A stretch of DNA of 10,915 bases from an uncultured Eubacteriales bacterium (lineage in GTDB: Bacteria > Bacillota > Clostridia > Peptostreptococcales > Anaerovoracaceae), in NCBI GenBank assembly GCA_910585135.1, contig CAJUEB010000044.1, positions 1 through 10,915 on the forward strand. The letters are read 5' to 3'. Below, piece after piece: positions 1 through 6,552 of this stretch. The notes beneath the pieces were generated by a model. The model was not told the origin of the DNA, did no database searches, and saw only the letters and a program-made list of their open reading frames with translations. Positions within the stretch are counted from its first letter, which is position 1. Every line of letters begins with the position of its first letter. Position numbers and translations under genes: made by a program.

Positions 1-1
1 A

Positions 2-1192
2 GAGGCGGTCTTAAAAAAGCTGGTGGATAAATTCAAGATTAACACCATTGTCATAGGGAACGGAACGGCTTCGCGGGAAACCGAAGAAGTGGTCGCTGAT
101 TTTATCAAGAAGACAGGCGCGGACATCAGCTATACGATCGTCAACGAAGCGGGCGCATCCGTTTACTCGGCTTCGAAGCTGGCGACGGAGGAGTATCCCG
201 ATCTGGATGTTACCGTGCGCGGGGCGATGTCCCTCGGCAGGCGGCTGCAAGATCCTTTGGCCGAGCTGGTGAAAATACCGACGAAAAGTATAGGCGTAGG
301 CCAGTACCAGCACGATATCAATCAGACCCTTTTGGAAAACGCACTGGACAACGTGGTCGAGGACTGCGTAAACCGGGTGGGAGTAGAACTGAATACGGCA
401 TCGCCGTCGCTTTTGGCTCATGTGGCGGGCATTAACATGGGCATTGCGAAGAATATTGTCGCCTACCGGGAAGAAAAGGGGACGTTTAAGGAACGAAAGG
501 AACTGAAAAAGGTCGCGAAGCTGGGTGAGAAAACGTATAGCCAGAGTGCAGGGTTTATCCGTATTTCGGATGGAAAAAACCCGCTGGACGCTACGTCGGT
601 GCATCCAGAATCCTACGCTGTAGCGGAAGCGATGCTGGACAAGCTGAATATCGAAAAGGATGCATTGCAAAAGGGCGGTGTTTCCGATATTGAAGACCGT
701 ATTTGGGATGTGTATGGCATAGAGGAAAAATCGGATCGTCCGAAGACCAGGGCCAAGGGTCTTGCGGCGCTGGCGGAGCTTTCCAAGAAAGAAGAGAAGC
801 CTGCCCGGAATATGAAAAAAGCGATAGAGCGGATGGCAGCAGAACTTGCGGTCGGCGTACCGACCTTGACGGATATCATTGCCGAGATGAAAAAGCCGGG
901 GCGTGACCCCCGTGAGGATGCACCGCCTGTAGTATTCCGAAACGATGTCAAATCGTTTGAAGATTTAAAGCTCGATATGGAGCTTGTGGGGACTGTGCGG
1001 AACGTGGTGGACTTTGGCGCATTCGTGGATATCGGCGTGAAAAACGACGGGCTTGTGCATATTTCCGAAATGAGCAACAAGTATATTAAACATCCGATGG
1101 ATGTCGTGTCCGTAGGTGATACGGTCAAGGTGAAGATCATCAAGATCGATTATGAGAAGCAGAAGATCGGCTTGACGATGAAGCTGAAATAG
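2..1192 (+). CDS. tex: Tex family S1 RNA-binding transcription accessory protein (5'-truncated)
   Basis: The reading frame is open from the first bases (EAVLKKLVDKFK...), so the start lies upstream of the window and about 396 C-terminal residues are seen. Tex is a cytoplasmic nucleic-acid-binding protein linked to transcription and RNA handling. Seen in order: the end of the YqgF/RNase H-like domain (IGNGTASRETE, then NEAGASVYSAS), the DVTVRGAMSLGRRLQDPLAELVKI block and IGVGQYQHD, a helix-hairpin-helix region (NRVGVELNTASPSLL, about 365-530), the HPESY motif, the GVPTLTDIIAEMKKPGRDPR block, and a C-terminal S1 domain (about 977-1186, GTVRNVVDFGAFVDIG ... DGLVHISEMS). The linker between HPESY and AELAVGVPT (about 620-840) is lysine-rich and seems longer than usual for the family. 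The protein ends directly after S1. Family assignment is secure; the exact role in this organism is inferred. Confidence 0.96.
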   Translation, partial: EAVLKKLVDKFKINTIVIGNGTASRETEEVVADFIKKTGADISYTIVNEAGASVYSASKLATEEYPDLDVTVRGAMSLGRRLQDPLAELVKIPTKSIGVGQYQHDINQTLLENALDNVVEDCVNRVGVELNTASPSLLAHVAGINMGIAKNIVAYREEKGTFKERKELKKVAKLGEKTYSQSAGFIRISDGKNPLDATSVHPESYAVAEAMLDKLNIEKDALQKGGVSDIEDRIWDVYGIEEKSDRPKTRAKGLAALAELSKKEEKPARNMKKAIERMAAELAVGVPTLTDIIAEMKKPGRDPREDAPPVVFRNDVKSFEDLKLDMELVGTVRNVVDFGAFVDIGVKNDGLVHISEMSNKYIKHPMDVVSVGDTVKVKIIKIDYEKQKIGLTMKLK

Positions 1193-1404
1193 AAGGCTTG
1201 CAGGGGCTTTCATTGAGGCGTTTTGAAGAGGGCTGTAGCGAGTTTTGCAAGGATTTTCGCAAAAATCGCAGTGGATTTTTACAGACGCTGCAACGAGGTT
1301 AACACATGGCGACGTCGGATGAAGAAGGCCGTGATACGGAATGAAAAGAGTAGTAGCATCGGATCTGCCTTTTTTGTGTATACAGTATTTATATAGGGAC
1401 GCCC
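1193..1404 (+). other. tex-oadB spacer
   Basis: About 210 nt between the tex stop and the oadB promoter. It holds one imperfect inverted repeat (1238-1269, listed separately). No convincing coding frame or RNA gene is seen. Confidence 0.5.
1238..1269 (+). terminator. Possible weak terminator hairpin after tex
   Basis: Arms GCGAGTTTTGC (1238-1248) and GCAAAAATCGC (1259-1269) pair with one mismatch around a 10-nt loop. A T5 run follows at 1276-1280, about 6 nt beyond the stem. The stem is AT-rich and the T-run is not adjacent, so termination is only a possibility. The position just after tex and ahead of the next promoter fits. Confidence 0.35.
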
Positions 1405-1433
1405 TTGTAATCAAAAAACGAATGTGTTACTAT
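1405..1433 (+). promoter_or_regulatory. Sigma-A-type extended -10 promoter for oadB
   Basis: The -35 is TTGTAA (1405-1410), with a 17-bp spacer and a -10 of TACTAT (1428-1433), preceded by TG at 1425-1426 in the extended -10 position. Transcription would start near 1440, leaving a 5' leader of about 60 nt before the ATG at 1501. A perfect -35 hexamer TTGACA also occurs at 1435-1440, but only poor -10 matches (around 1457-1465) follow it. Confidence 0.7.
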
Positions 1434-1500
1434 TTTGACATTAATGCGGGCAGCATTCATATGTCATTTGGGAGAAAAAAGACTGGTAAAGGAGAGAATA

Positions 1501-2658
1501 ATGGAGGCTGTTTTAGATTCATTGGTGAATCTTTGGGGCGATACGGGTATTGCTAATTTTAATTATCAGAATGGCATCATGATTTTGGTGTCGTTTGTTT
1601 TTCTGTATTTGGCAATCAGGCGCGGATTTGAGCCGTTGCTTTTAGTGCCGATCGCATTTGGGATGCTGCTTTCAAACCTGCCGCTTACTGGCATGTTTAT
1701 TGAGCATTTTGATATCACTGCTTCGAGCCAGCTTACCGATGCGGGATTATTAACGATATTTTATGTATTAAAGCCGGTGCTGCCGTCACTGATATTTCTT
1801 GGCGTGGGGGCGATGACGGACTTTGGTCCTCTGATCGCTAACCCGAAATCGCTTTTGATGGGTGCGGCAGCACAGCTTGGGATCTTTTTTGCATTTTTTG
1901 TAGCGGTTATTCTGGGTTTTAATGCGCAGGAAGCCGCTTCGATCGGGATTATCGGCGGCGCTGACGGCCCGACCGCGATCTATTTGACGGGAAAGCTGGC
2001 GGATCATCTGCTAGGACCGATTGCTGTGGCGGCATATTCCTACATGGCGCTTGTGCCTGTGATCCAGCCGCCGATTATGCGGGCGCTCACCACGGAGCAG
2101 GAAAGACAGATTAAGATGGAACAGCTGCGCGTCGTATCCCAGCGGGAAAAGATCCTGTTTCCGATCGCCGTTACGGTGGTTGTCTGTCTGCTTCTTCCTT
2201 CCGCTGCGCCGCTGATCGGATGCCTGATGCTGGGCAATTTGTTTAAGGAATGCGGCAGGACGGCAAGGCTGGCGGAGACTGCATCCAATGCGCTGATGAA
2301 TATTTTGGTGATTTTGCTGGGAACTTGCGTCGGGGCGTCTGCAACGGGCCAGACTTTCATCACGGCATCGACGCTGAAGATCGTTGTTCTAGGGATATTT
2401 GCATTCGCTATCGGTACTGCTGGCGGCGTTCTTATCGCTAAGCTGATGAATGTGCTGACGGGTGGAAAGATCAATCCGCTGATCGGTTCGGCAGGGGTAT
2501 CCGCAGTCCCGATGGCAGCTCGTGTATCGCAGATCGAAGGGCAGAAGGCAAATCCTTCTAATTTCCTATTGATGCATGCGATGGGACCAAATGTGGCGGG
2601 CGTGATCGGTTCTGGCGTGGCAGCGGCAGTGATGCTGTCCATGTTCGGCGGTTATTAA
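1501..2658 (+). CDS. oadB: Sodium-translocating decarboxylase beta subunit (OadB/GcdB/MmdB family)
   Basis: A 385-residue polytopic inner-membrane protein. In this family the beta subunit decarboxylates carboxybiotin and couples this to Na+ export. The key residues of Klebsiella OadB map here with a constant offset of 48: D155 in GGADGPTAI (D203), N325 and G329 in NPLIGSAG (N373, G377), S334 (S382) and R341 (R389). A further conserved block is NFLLMHAMGPNVAGVIGSG near the C-terminus. Hydrophobic segments run through most of the chain, with a charged cytoplasmic-type loop at about 196-218. The ATG at 1501 is chosen because GGAG (1491-1494) lies 6 nt upstream and the promoter lies before it; an earlier in-frame codon at 1435 would fall at the transcription start. 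No alpha (carboxyltransferase), gamma or biotin-carrier gene is adjacent, so the substrate (oxaloacetate, methylmalonyl-CoA or glutaconyl-CoA) cannot be decided. The symbol names the family only. Confidence 0.93.
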   Translation: MEAVLDSLVNLWGDTGIANFNYQNGIMILVSFVFLYLAIRRGFEPLLLVPIAFGMLLSNLPLTGMFIEHFDITASSQLTDAGLLTIFYVLKPVLPSLIFLGVGAMTDFGPLIANPKSLLMGAAAQLGIFFAFFVAVILGFNAQEAASIGIIGGADGPTAIYLTGKLADHLLGPIAVAAYSYMALVPVIQPPIMRALTTEQERQIKMEQLRVVSQREKILFPIAVTVVVCLLLPSAAPLIGCLMLGNLFKECGRTARLAETASNALMNILVILLGTCVGASATGQTFITASTLKIVVLGIFAFAIGTAGGVLIAKLMNVLTGGKINPLIGSAGVSAVPMAARVSQIEGQKANPSNFLLMHAMGPNVAGVIGSGVAAAVMLSMFGGY

Positions 2659-2748
2659 TGCGGTGCGCGGCAGAAATTGAAGCGAAGATGCTGGGCAGTA
2701 AGGCAGAATTTGGAATAGAAGATGTTAGCACAGCGCGCAAGACGCTTC

Positions 2749-2798
2749 TGTGCGGATGTTGACAAGGCGGTGCGTGGCCGTCCATGTGCGGATATTGA
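2749..2798. repeat. Degenerate 14-bp direct repeat, 36-bp period
   Basis: TGTGCGGATGTTGA (2749-2762) and TGTGCGGATATTGA (2785-2798) match at 13 of 14 positions. Related fragments nearby (GCTTCTGTGCGG at 2744 and GCTTCTGTTCGG at 2811) suggest small local duplications. Confidence 0.6.
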
Positions 2799-2831
2799 TG
2801 CGTTTACAGGCTTCTGTTCGGCGATAATGAC

Positions 2832-2883
2832 CTATAGATGCATATTTTATTGGCAATGAATGAGCTACAGATGCATATCTTAT
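2832..2883. repeat. 19-bp direct repeat, 33-bp period
   Basis: CTATAGATGCATATTTTAT (2832-2850) and CTACAGATGCATATCTTAT (2865-2883) match at 17 of 19 positions. Only two copies are seen, just upstream of the terminator-like hairpin. The function is unknown. Confidence 0.7.
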
Positions 2884-2919
2884 ATTTTGAAAATCTCTAA
2901 AATCATTTTTATACACCGT

Positions 2920-2952
2920 GAAAAGCCCGGGGTTTTGAAAACCGGGCTTTTC
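2920..2952. terminator. Symmetrical, probably bidirectional, intrinsic terminator
   Basis: A perfect 11-bp inverted repeat: GAAAAGCCCGG (2920-2930) and CCGGGCTTTTC (2942-2952), with an 11-nt loop. The GC core (GCCCGG) is flanked by A4 on the left and T4 on the right, so a terminator-like RNA would form on either strand. It is the best end for the oadB transcript, although it lies about 260 nt past the stop codon. The T-run is short. Confidence 0.7.
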
Positions 2953-3177
2953 CATTGTGATGATTGGGATTTGCAGCGTATTATATGGAATTATGATCGA
3001 ATTTTTCAGCGTGCAGCCTCGGAATTTCCAATTTATGTAAAATGCGATTATCTGAGTAGCATCTTCTGTTTTGCCTGCAATTGCTACTTTGATTTCAATG
3101 CTTTTAGCTGCTAGAACCATTTTTTATGTGATCATGGTGTTGGTGATGCGGTCAGGGAAGGCACGAATGTTGAAAAT

Positions 3178-3215
3178 AGGGTAGCAGTCACTTAAAAAAC
3201 CATAATTGCTACTCT
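3178..3215 (+). other. Inverted repeat, candidate weak terminator or RNA hairpin
   Basis: AGGGTAGCA (3178-3186) pairs with TGCTACTCT (3207-3215), including one G-T pair, across a 20-nt A-rich loop. GTTTT follows at 3216-3220. The loop is long for a terminator. It could be a small-RNA 3' end, but no matching promoter is obvious. Confidence 0.35.
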
Positions 3216-3369
3216 GTTTTAGCGATTTATTAAAAAATGGAAAATTCGATGGTAAGTATGCGCAAGATGTTGCGATATTTTATAATAATCTAAGTGGTTG
3301 ATTATATTCATGTCTGTTTATGCCTTATTTTCTTAATGTGGCATCTTTGCCTCTCATCATGCCCGGTGC

Positions 3370-3398
3370 TTGAAACAAATGCCTGGATTCAATATAAT
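3370..3398 (+). promoter_or_regulatory. Consensus sigma-A promoter for the HAD phosphatase
   Basis: TTGAAA (3370-3375), a 17-bp spacer and a perfect TATAAT (3393-3398). Transcription should start near 3405, giving a short leader of about 24 nt before the ATG at 3429. This placement rules out any start upstream of 3400. Confidence 0.85.
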
Positions 3399-3428
3399 AG
3401 AGGTAGTCGAAAAAGGGAGTTGATTACG

Positions 3429-4091
3429 ATGCAGAAAATAGATACCATACTATTCGATTTTGATGGAACGATCATGGATACGAATAACGTGATCCTCATG
3501 TCATGGCAACACACGTTCCGGACGCTTGCAAACCGCGAAGAGGATGAAGCTGTATTGACAGCTACGTTCGGCGAACCGCTTGAAATTACCATGCGGCGTT
3601 TTTTCCCGGATCGGCAGCTTGAAGAGTCGATAGAAGTATACAGGCAATTTCAGCGAGACAATTTCAGCAGGTTGATTACGCTTTTTCCCGGCATGAAGGA
3701 ACTGATCGTGACATTGAAGGATCGTGGCTATAAGGTGGGGCTGGTGACATCAAGGCTTTATCAGACCTCGATGGAGGGACTGGAAAAATATAAACTGACA
3801 AAATATTTCGATGCGATCGTTACGCCGGAGGATACTACAAAGCATAAGCCAGATCCAGAGCCGGTCAATATCGCTCTCCAAAAATTAGGCACAAGGCCTG
3901 AGCAGGCAGTGATGCTCGGCGATACGTTGTTTGATATATTGTGTGCCAGAAACGCCGGGGTGCGGTCCGTACTTGTAGCTTGGTCGCTGGCTTTGGCGGG
4001 AAAGACGAAAGCGGATCTGGGAAAGGATGCGCCGGATCATATCATCCATAAGCCGGAGGAGTTGTTTGCGATTTTAGAATCGGCAGAATAG
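3429..4091 (+). CDS. HAD-superfamily phosphatase, PpaX/Gph-like
   Basis: A 220-residue cytosolic hydrolase of the HAD subfamily with an alpha-helical cap. All four catalytic motifs are present: motif I DFDGT (nucleophile D10, general acid D12), motif II with VTS (T107, S108), motif III lysine K140 in KHKPDPEP, and motif IV GDTLFD (D165, D169). Length and sequence (YRQF in the cap, KPDPEPV, and VAW near the end) resemble B. subtilis PpaX, a pyrophosphatase that removes PPi made by HPr kinase/phosphorylase. Phosphoglycolate phosphatases share the fold, so the substrate is not certain. The start is the ATG at 3429, with AGGGAG (3414-3419) 9 nt upstream and the promoter just before it. It appears to be a single-gene transcript; I see no clear terminator between its stop and the fab promoter. 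Confidence 0.88.
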   Translation: MQKIDTILFDFDGTIMDTNNVILMSWQHTFRTLANREEDEAVLTATFGEPLEITMRRFFPDRQLEESIEVYRQFQRDNFSRLITLFPGMKELIVTLKDRGYKVGLVTSRLYQTSMEGLEKYKLTKYFDAIVTPEDTTKHKPDPEPVNIALQKLGTRPEQAVMLGDTLFDILCARNAGVRSVLVAWSLALAGKTKADLGKDAPDHIIHKPEELFAILESAE

Positions 4092-4373
4092 GAAATGGGC
4101 GCAGGCGAAGGGCTGGCGCGATGCGTGCAACTAGCATCCTGCTAATGTGTGCCATCGCTTGTAAAAATATGTTCGTTTTAATCAGAACGCGCAGGCGAAG
4201 CAGCGGCTGGGGCAGAATGTTGTCTGCGTCGAATCGCATTGATCTTCTGCAGGGCGTAAGGCCGTCTGGCCGCATATACGACTATCCGAACTGAACCCCG
4301 CAAGCATTTTGCGTGAAGATGATGGTTCTGGCGGCTCGCTGGCATGGGATATCGATTGAACTTTGCCAGCACC
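4092..4373 (+). other. Spacer upstream of the fatty-acid operon
   Basis: No credible gene. It contains a repeated GCGCAGGCGAAG (4099-4110 and 4189-4200) and a 7-bp inverted repeat GCTGGCA/TGCCAGC (4338-4344 and 4364-4370) ending 3 nt before the fab -35. No strong terminator for the upstream phosphatase is visible. Confidence 0.5.
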
Positions 4374-4402
4374 TTGACTTTTACGCAGATTTGCGCTATC
4401 AT
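4374..4402 (+). promoter_or_regulatory. Sigma-A promoter of the fab operon
   Basis: TTGACT (4374-4379), a 17-bp spacer and TATCAT (4397-4402). Each hexamer differs from consensus at one position. The start of transcription is expected near 4409, immediately before the palindromic operators, with a leader of about 55 nt to the fabH TTG. It is the only strong promoter seen in front of fabH and probably drives the whole cluster. Confidence 0.82.
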
Positions 4403-4412
4403 ACATACAAAT

Positions 4413-4429
4413 ACTTTGATAATCAAACT
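4413..4429. promoter_or_regulatory. FabT-box-like operator 1 (perfect palindrome)
   Basis: TTTGATAATCAAA (4415-4427) is a perfect 6-1-6 palindrome centred on 4421. With flanks, ACTTTGATAATCAAACT closely matches the established FabT operator of streptococci (ANTTTGATTATCAAATT). It lies just downstream of the predicted transcription start, where a bound repressor would block initiation or promoter escape. A FabT-like protein is encoded at the end of this same operon (from 10004). Binding is inferred, not shown. Confidence 0.82.
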
Positions 4430-4445
4430 ATTTGATGATAAAATG
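4429..4445. promoter_or_regulatory. FabT-box-like operator 2 (imperfect)
   Basis: TTTGATGATAAAA (4431-4443) has the same 6-1-6 layout, with one base off the palindrome (A at 4440 in place of C). Its centre (4437) is 16 bp from that of operator 1. It sits between operator 1 and the fabH ribosome binding site (GGAGGG, 4451-4456). It is probably a lower-affinity second site; paired sites suggest cooperative or graded repression. Confidence 0.6.
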
Positions 4446-4464
4446 AAAATGGAGGGATGGACTT

Positions 4465-5451
4465 TTGGGAATCAAAATAATCGGCGTAGGCAAAAGCCTG
4501 CCGGAAAGAATCGTGACAAACGATGAACTGTCACAATACATTGATACGAACAATGAATGGATCATGGAACGAACCGGCATCGCGCAGCGGCACGTAGCAA
4601 CGACGGAAAGTTCGCTGGATATGGCTGCGGCAGCAGCAGAGGAGGCCTTGCAGGGTGTCGATAAGGAATCCGTGGGACTGGTGATTGTGGCGACGATTAC
4701 CCCTGATCATGTGACCCCGGCGATGGCGGCCGAGGTGAAAATGGCTGTAGGTCTGCCGAATGCGGTAGCATTTGATATCAATGCTGCTTGCAGCGGCTTC
4801 ATCTATGGTCTTTGGCTTGCGGAATCCCTTATGAAGACAAGCACGGGCGCAGGCTCTGGCGAGCATGGCATGAAACGCGCGCTGATCATAGGCTCGGAGC
4901 GTTTGACCAGGGTAACAAACTGGGTGGATCGGGGAACTTGTATCCTCTTTGGTGATGGCGCAGGCGCAGCCGTGCTGGAAAACGACCCGAATGAGAGGGG
5001 CATCCTCAGCACGTATATCCAGAATTACGATGATGTACATGATGTGATCCACTGCAAGGCGAACTACATCAATCCGCCGTTCTGGGAGGATGATTTGACG
5101 CCGATCCCGCTTTATCTGCGGGGCAGGGAAGTGTTCAAATTTGCCGTGAACTCCATCAACGAGGTGACGACAGGCGCGCTTGTGAAAGTCGGCCTTACCC
5201 TGGACGACGTTGATTGGTTCGTTCCGCATCAGGCGAACGGCAGGATCATAAGCGCAGCAGCGAAGAAGCTCGGCCAGCCTTTGGAAAAATTTCAGATCAG
5301 CATTGATAAAAGCGGCAACGTGTCTTCGGCAACCGTGCCGATGGCTCTTTACGACTTAAAGCAGACGGGAAAGCTGAAAAAAGGAGACATCATCGCGGCG
5401 ATGGGCTTTGGCGGCGGATTGTGTGCAGCAGGCGCGGTTATAGAATGGTAA
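4465..5451 (+). CDS. fabH: Beta-ketoacyl-ACP synthase III (FabH)
   Basis: A 328-residue cytosolic enzyme that condenses an acyl-CoA primer with malonyl-ACP to start type II fatty-acid synthesis. The Cys-His-Asn triad is intact: C109 in NAACSGF, H255 in PHQAN and N285 in GNVSSA. Other signature blocks are EWIMERTGI near the N-terminus, LFGDGAGAAVLE and the C-terminal GFGGGL. Length is normal for the family. The start is TTG at 4465, because GGAGGG (4451-4456) lies 8 nt upstream and the nearby ATGs are out of frame. It is the first gene of the operon, directly behind the promoter and the tandem FabT-like operators, so it should be tightly controlled by the fused FabT-type protein. A 147-nt gap follows before fabK; acpP commonly sits there in related operons but is absent here. 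Confidence 0.97.
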   Translation: MGIKIIGVGKSLPERIVTNDELSQYIDTNNEWIMERTGIAQRHVATTESSLDMAAAAAEEALQGVDKESVGLVIVATITPDHVTPAMAAEVKMAVGLPNAVAFDINAACSGFIYGLWLAESLMKTSTGAGSGEHGMKRALIIGSERLTRVTNWVDRGTCILFGDGAGAAVLENDPNERGILSTYIQNYDDVHDVIHCKANYINPPFWEDDLTPIPLYLRGREVFKFAVNSINEVTTGALVKVGLTLDDVDWFVPHQANGRIISAAAKKLGQPLEKFQISIDKSGNVSSATVPMALYDLKQTGKLKKGDIIAAMGFGGGLCAAGAVIEW

Positions 5452-5598
5452 CGGAAGCAGAAGCGATGCAAGCGGCGAAGCTGCGGAGGCGAGGGTTTTG
5501 ACGCGTGCGTTTCATTGTGAGCTTAGAACGAACGATTAAACGCGCTTTCGTCCCATATGCAGTTCGAACCGGAGAATAAAAAAAGAGGAAACGAAAAA

Positions 5599-6552
5599 AT
5601 GGTAAATGTATGTGAAATTTTAGGAACGGAATATCCCATCATCCAAGGCGCTATGGCGCGGATCGCAGATTGCCATCTGGCGGCGGCGGTCAGCAATGGC
5701 GGCGGATTGGGAATCATCGCGGCAGGCGGGCAGTCCGCCGACTGGCTGCGGGAAGAAATTAAAAAGACGAGGAAAATGACGGATAAGCCCTTTGGCGTCA
5801 ATATCATGCTTTTAGCCGATAACGTCGATGAGCTGATGGATGTAGTCTGCGAGGAAAAGGTCAAGGTCATCACGACCGGCGCAGGCAATCCGGGAAAATA
5901 TATCCCGCGCCTCAAGGAAAACGGGATAAAGGTGATTCCTGTCGTAGCATCGGTTGCCCTGGCAAAACGCGTGGCGCGGGCTGGCGCGGATGCCATCGTA
6001 GCCGAAGGTACAGAGGCTGGCGGGCATATCGGGGAAAACACGACCATGGCAATGATGCCGCAAATGGTCGATGCAGTAGATATTCCCGTGATCGCAGCAG
6101 GCGGCATTGCGGACGGCAGGGGGATCGCGGCTGCTTATATGCTGGGCGCAAAGGGCGTACAGGTGGGGACGAGATTTTTGGTGGCGTCGGAATGTACGGT
6201 CGCACAGAGCTATAAGGATACGATCATCAAGGCAAAGGATACGGACACCGTAGCGACAGGGAGGTCAACGGGGCATCCGGTCAGGGTCATCAAGAATAAG
6301 CTGACGCGGCAAGTGCTGAAGCTGGAAAAGCAGAATGCAGACGAAGAAGAAATCAACGCCCTTTGCATCGGCAAGCTGACGGCTGCTGTCGTGGATGGCG
6401 ATATGGATTATGGCTCGGTTATGTCGGGGCAGGTCGCAGGACTTGTCAAGAAAGAACAGTCTGCGGCGGAAATCATTGCGGAAATGTTTAAGGAGGTTGA
6501 AGCGATTTATGAAGATCGGAATCGTATTTGCAGGGCAGGGCGCGCAGTATAG
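5599..6552 (+). CDS. fabK: Enoyl-ACP reductase II (FabK), FMN-dependent
   Basis: A 317-residue FMN TIM-barrel oxidoreductase that reduces enoyl-ACP with NAD(P)H, the last step of each elongation round. Seen: YPIIQGAMA at the N-terminus, GGGLGIIAAG, PFGVNIML, TTGAGNPGKY, EGTEAGGHIG with the conserved His (H143, equivalent to H144 of pneumococcal FabK), AAGGIADGRG, GVQVGTRF and the FabK-typical DYGSVMSGQVAGLV near the C-terminus. These and the operon context separate it from general nitronate monooxygenases. The start is ATG 5599, with GAGGAA (5585-5590) 8 nt upstream; the upstream in-frame ATG at 5557 has no ribosome binding site. The 3' end overlaps fabD by 44 nt, which suggests translational coupling. 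As the only enoyl reductase seen here, it would probably make the cell tolerant to FabI-directed inhibitors. Confidence 0.95.
   Translation: MVNVCEILGTEYPIIQGAMARIADCHLAAAVSNGGGLGIIAAGGQSADWLREEIKKTRKMTDKPFGVNIMLLADNVDELMDVVCEEKVKVITTGAGNPGKYIPRLKENGIKVIPVVASVALAKRVARAGADAIVAEGTEAGGHIGENTTMAMMPQMVDAVDIPVIAAGGIADGRGIAAAYMLGAKGVQVGTRFLVASECTVAQSYKDTIIKAKDTDTVATGRSTGHPVRVIKNKLTRQVLKLEKQNADEEEINALCIGKLTAAVVDGDMDYGSVMSGQVAGLVKKEQSAAEIIAEMFKEVEAIYEDRNRICRAGRAV

Larger units (their letters stand above)
2659..3369 (+). other. AT-rich spacer between oadB and the HAD phosphatase
   Basis: About 710 nt with no credible gene. It contains two pairs of short degenerate direct repeats (2749-2798 and 2832-2883), a strong symmetrical hairpin (2920-2952) and a second inverted repeat (3178-3215). 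Open frames on both strands run through the hairpin, lack ribosome binding sites and resemble no family I know. Repeated scraps (GCGGTGCG, GCTTCTGT.CGG) in 2660-2830 suggest decayed or duplicated sequence. Confidence 0.55.

Noticed and set aside
11..670. 219-codon open frame on the minus strand opposite tex
   Set aside because: An antisense shadow of a well-conserved tex coding region, with no recognisable domain.
1435..1500. 22-residue N-terminal extension of the OadB-like protein
   Set aside because: It would begin at the predicted transcription start and lacks a ribosome binding site; the ATG at 1501 has GGAG 6 nt upstream and gives the usual N-terminus.
3088..3100. FabT-box-like TTTGATTTCAATG in the spacer
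   Set aside because: The second half-site is incomplete and no promoter or gene sits next to it; the half-site TTGATTAT at 3295-3302 is likewise only half a box.
2860..3114. 84-codon open frame on the plus strand in the same spacer
   Set aside because: It starts inside a direct repeat, crosses the hairpin, has no ribosome binding site, and has a composition unlike the neighbouring genes.
2725..3120. 131-codon open frame on the minus strand in the oadB-HAD spacer
   Set aside because: No ribosome binding site, runs straight through the terminator-like hairpin and the direct repeats, and resembles no known family.
3294..3428. 45-residue N-terminal extension of the HAD phosphatase
   Set aside because: The region contains the gene's own consensus promoter; the HAD motif I begins right after the ATG at 3429, which has a good ribosome binding site.
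5452..5598. Internal promoter in the fabH-fabK gap (TTGACG at 5498-5503)
   Set aside because: No acceptable -10 hexamer lies 16-19 bp downstream (GCTTAG region), and no FabT-like palindrome is present.
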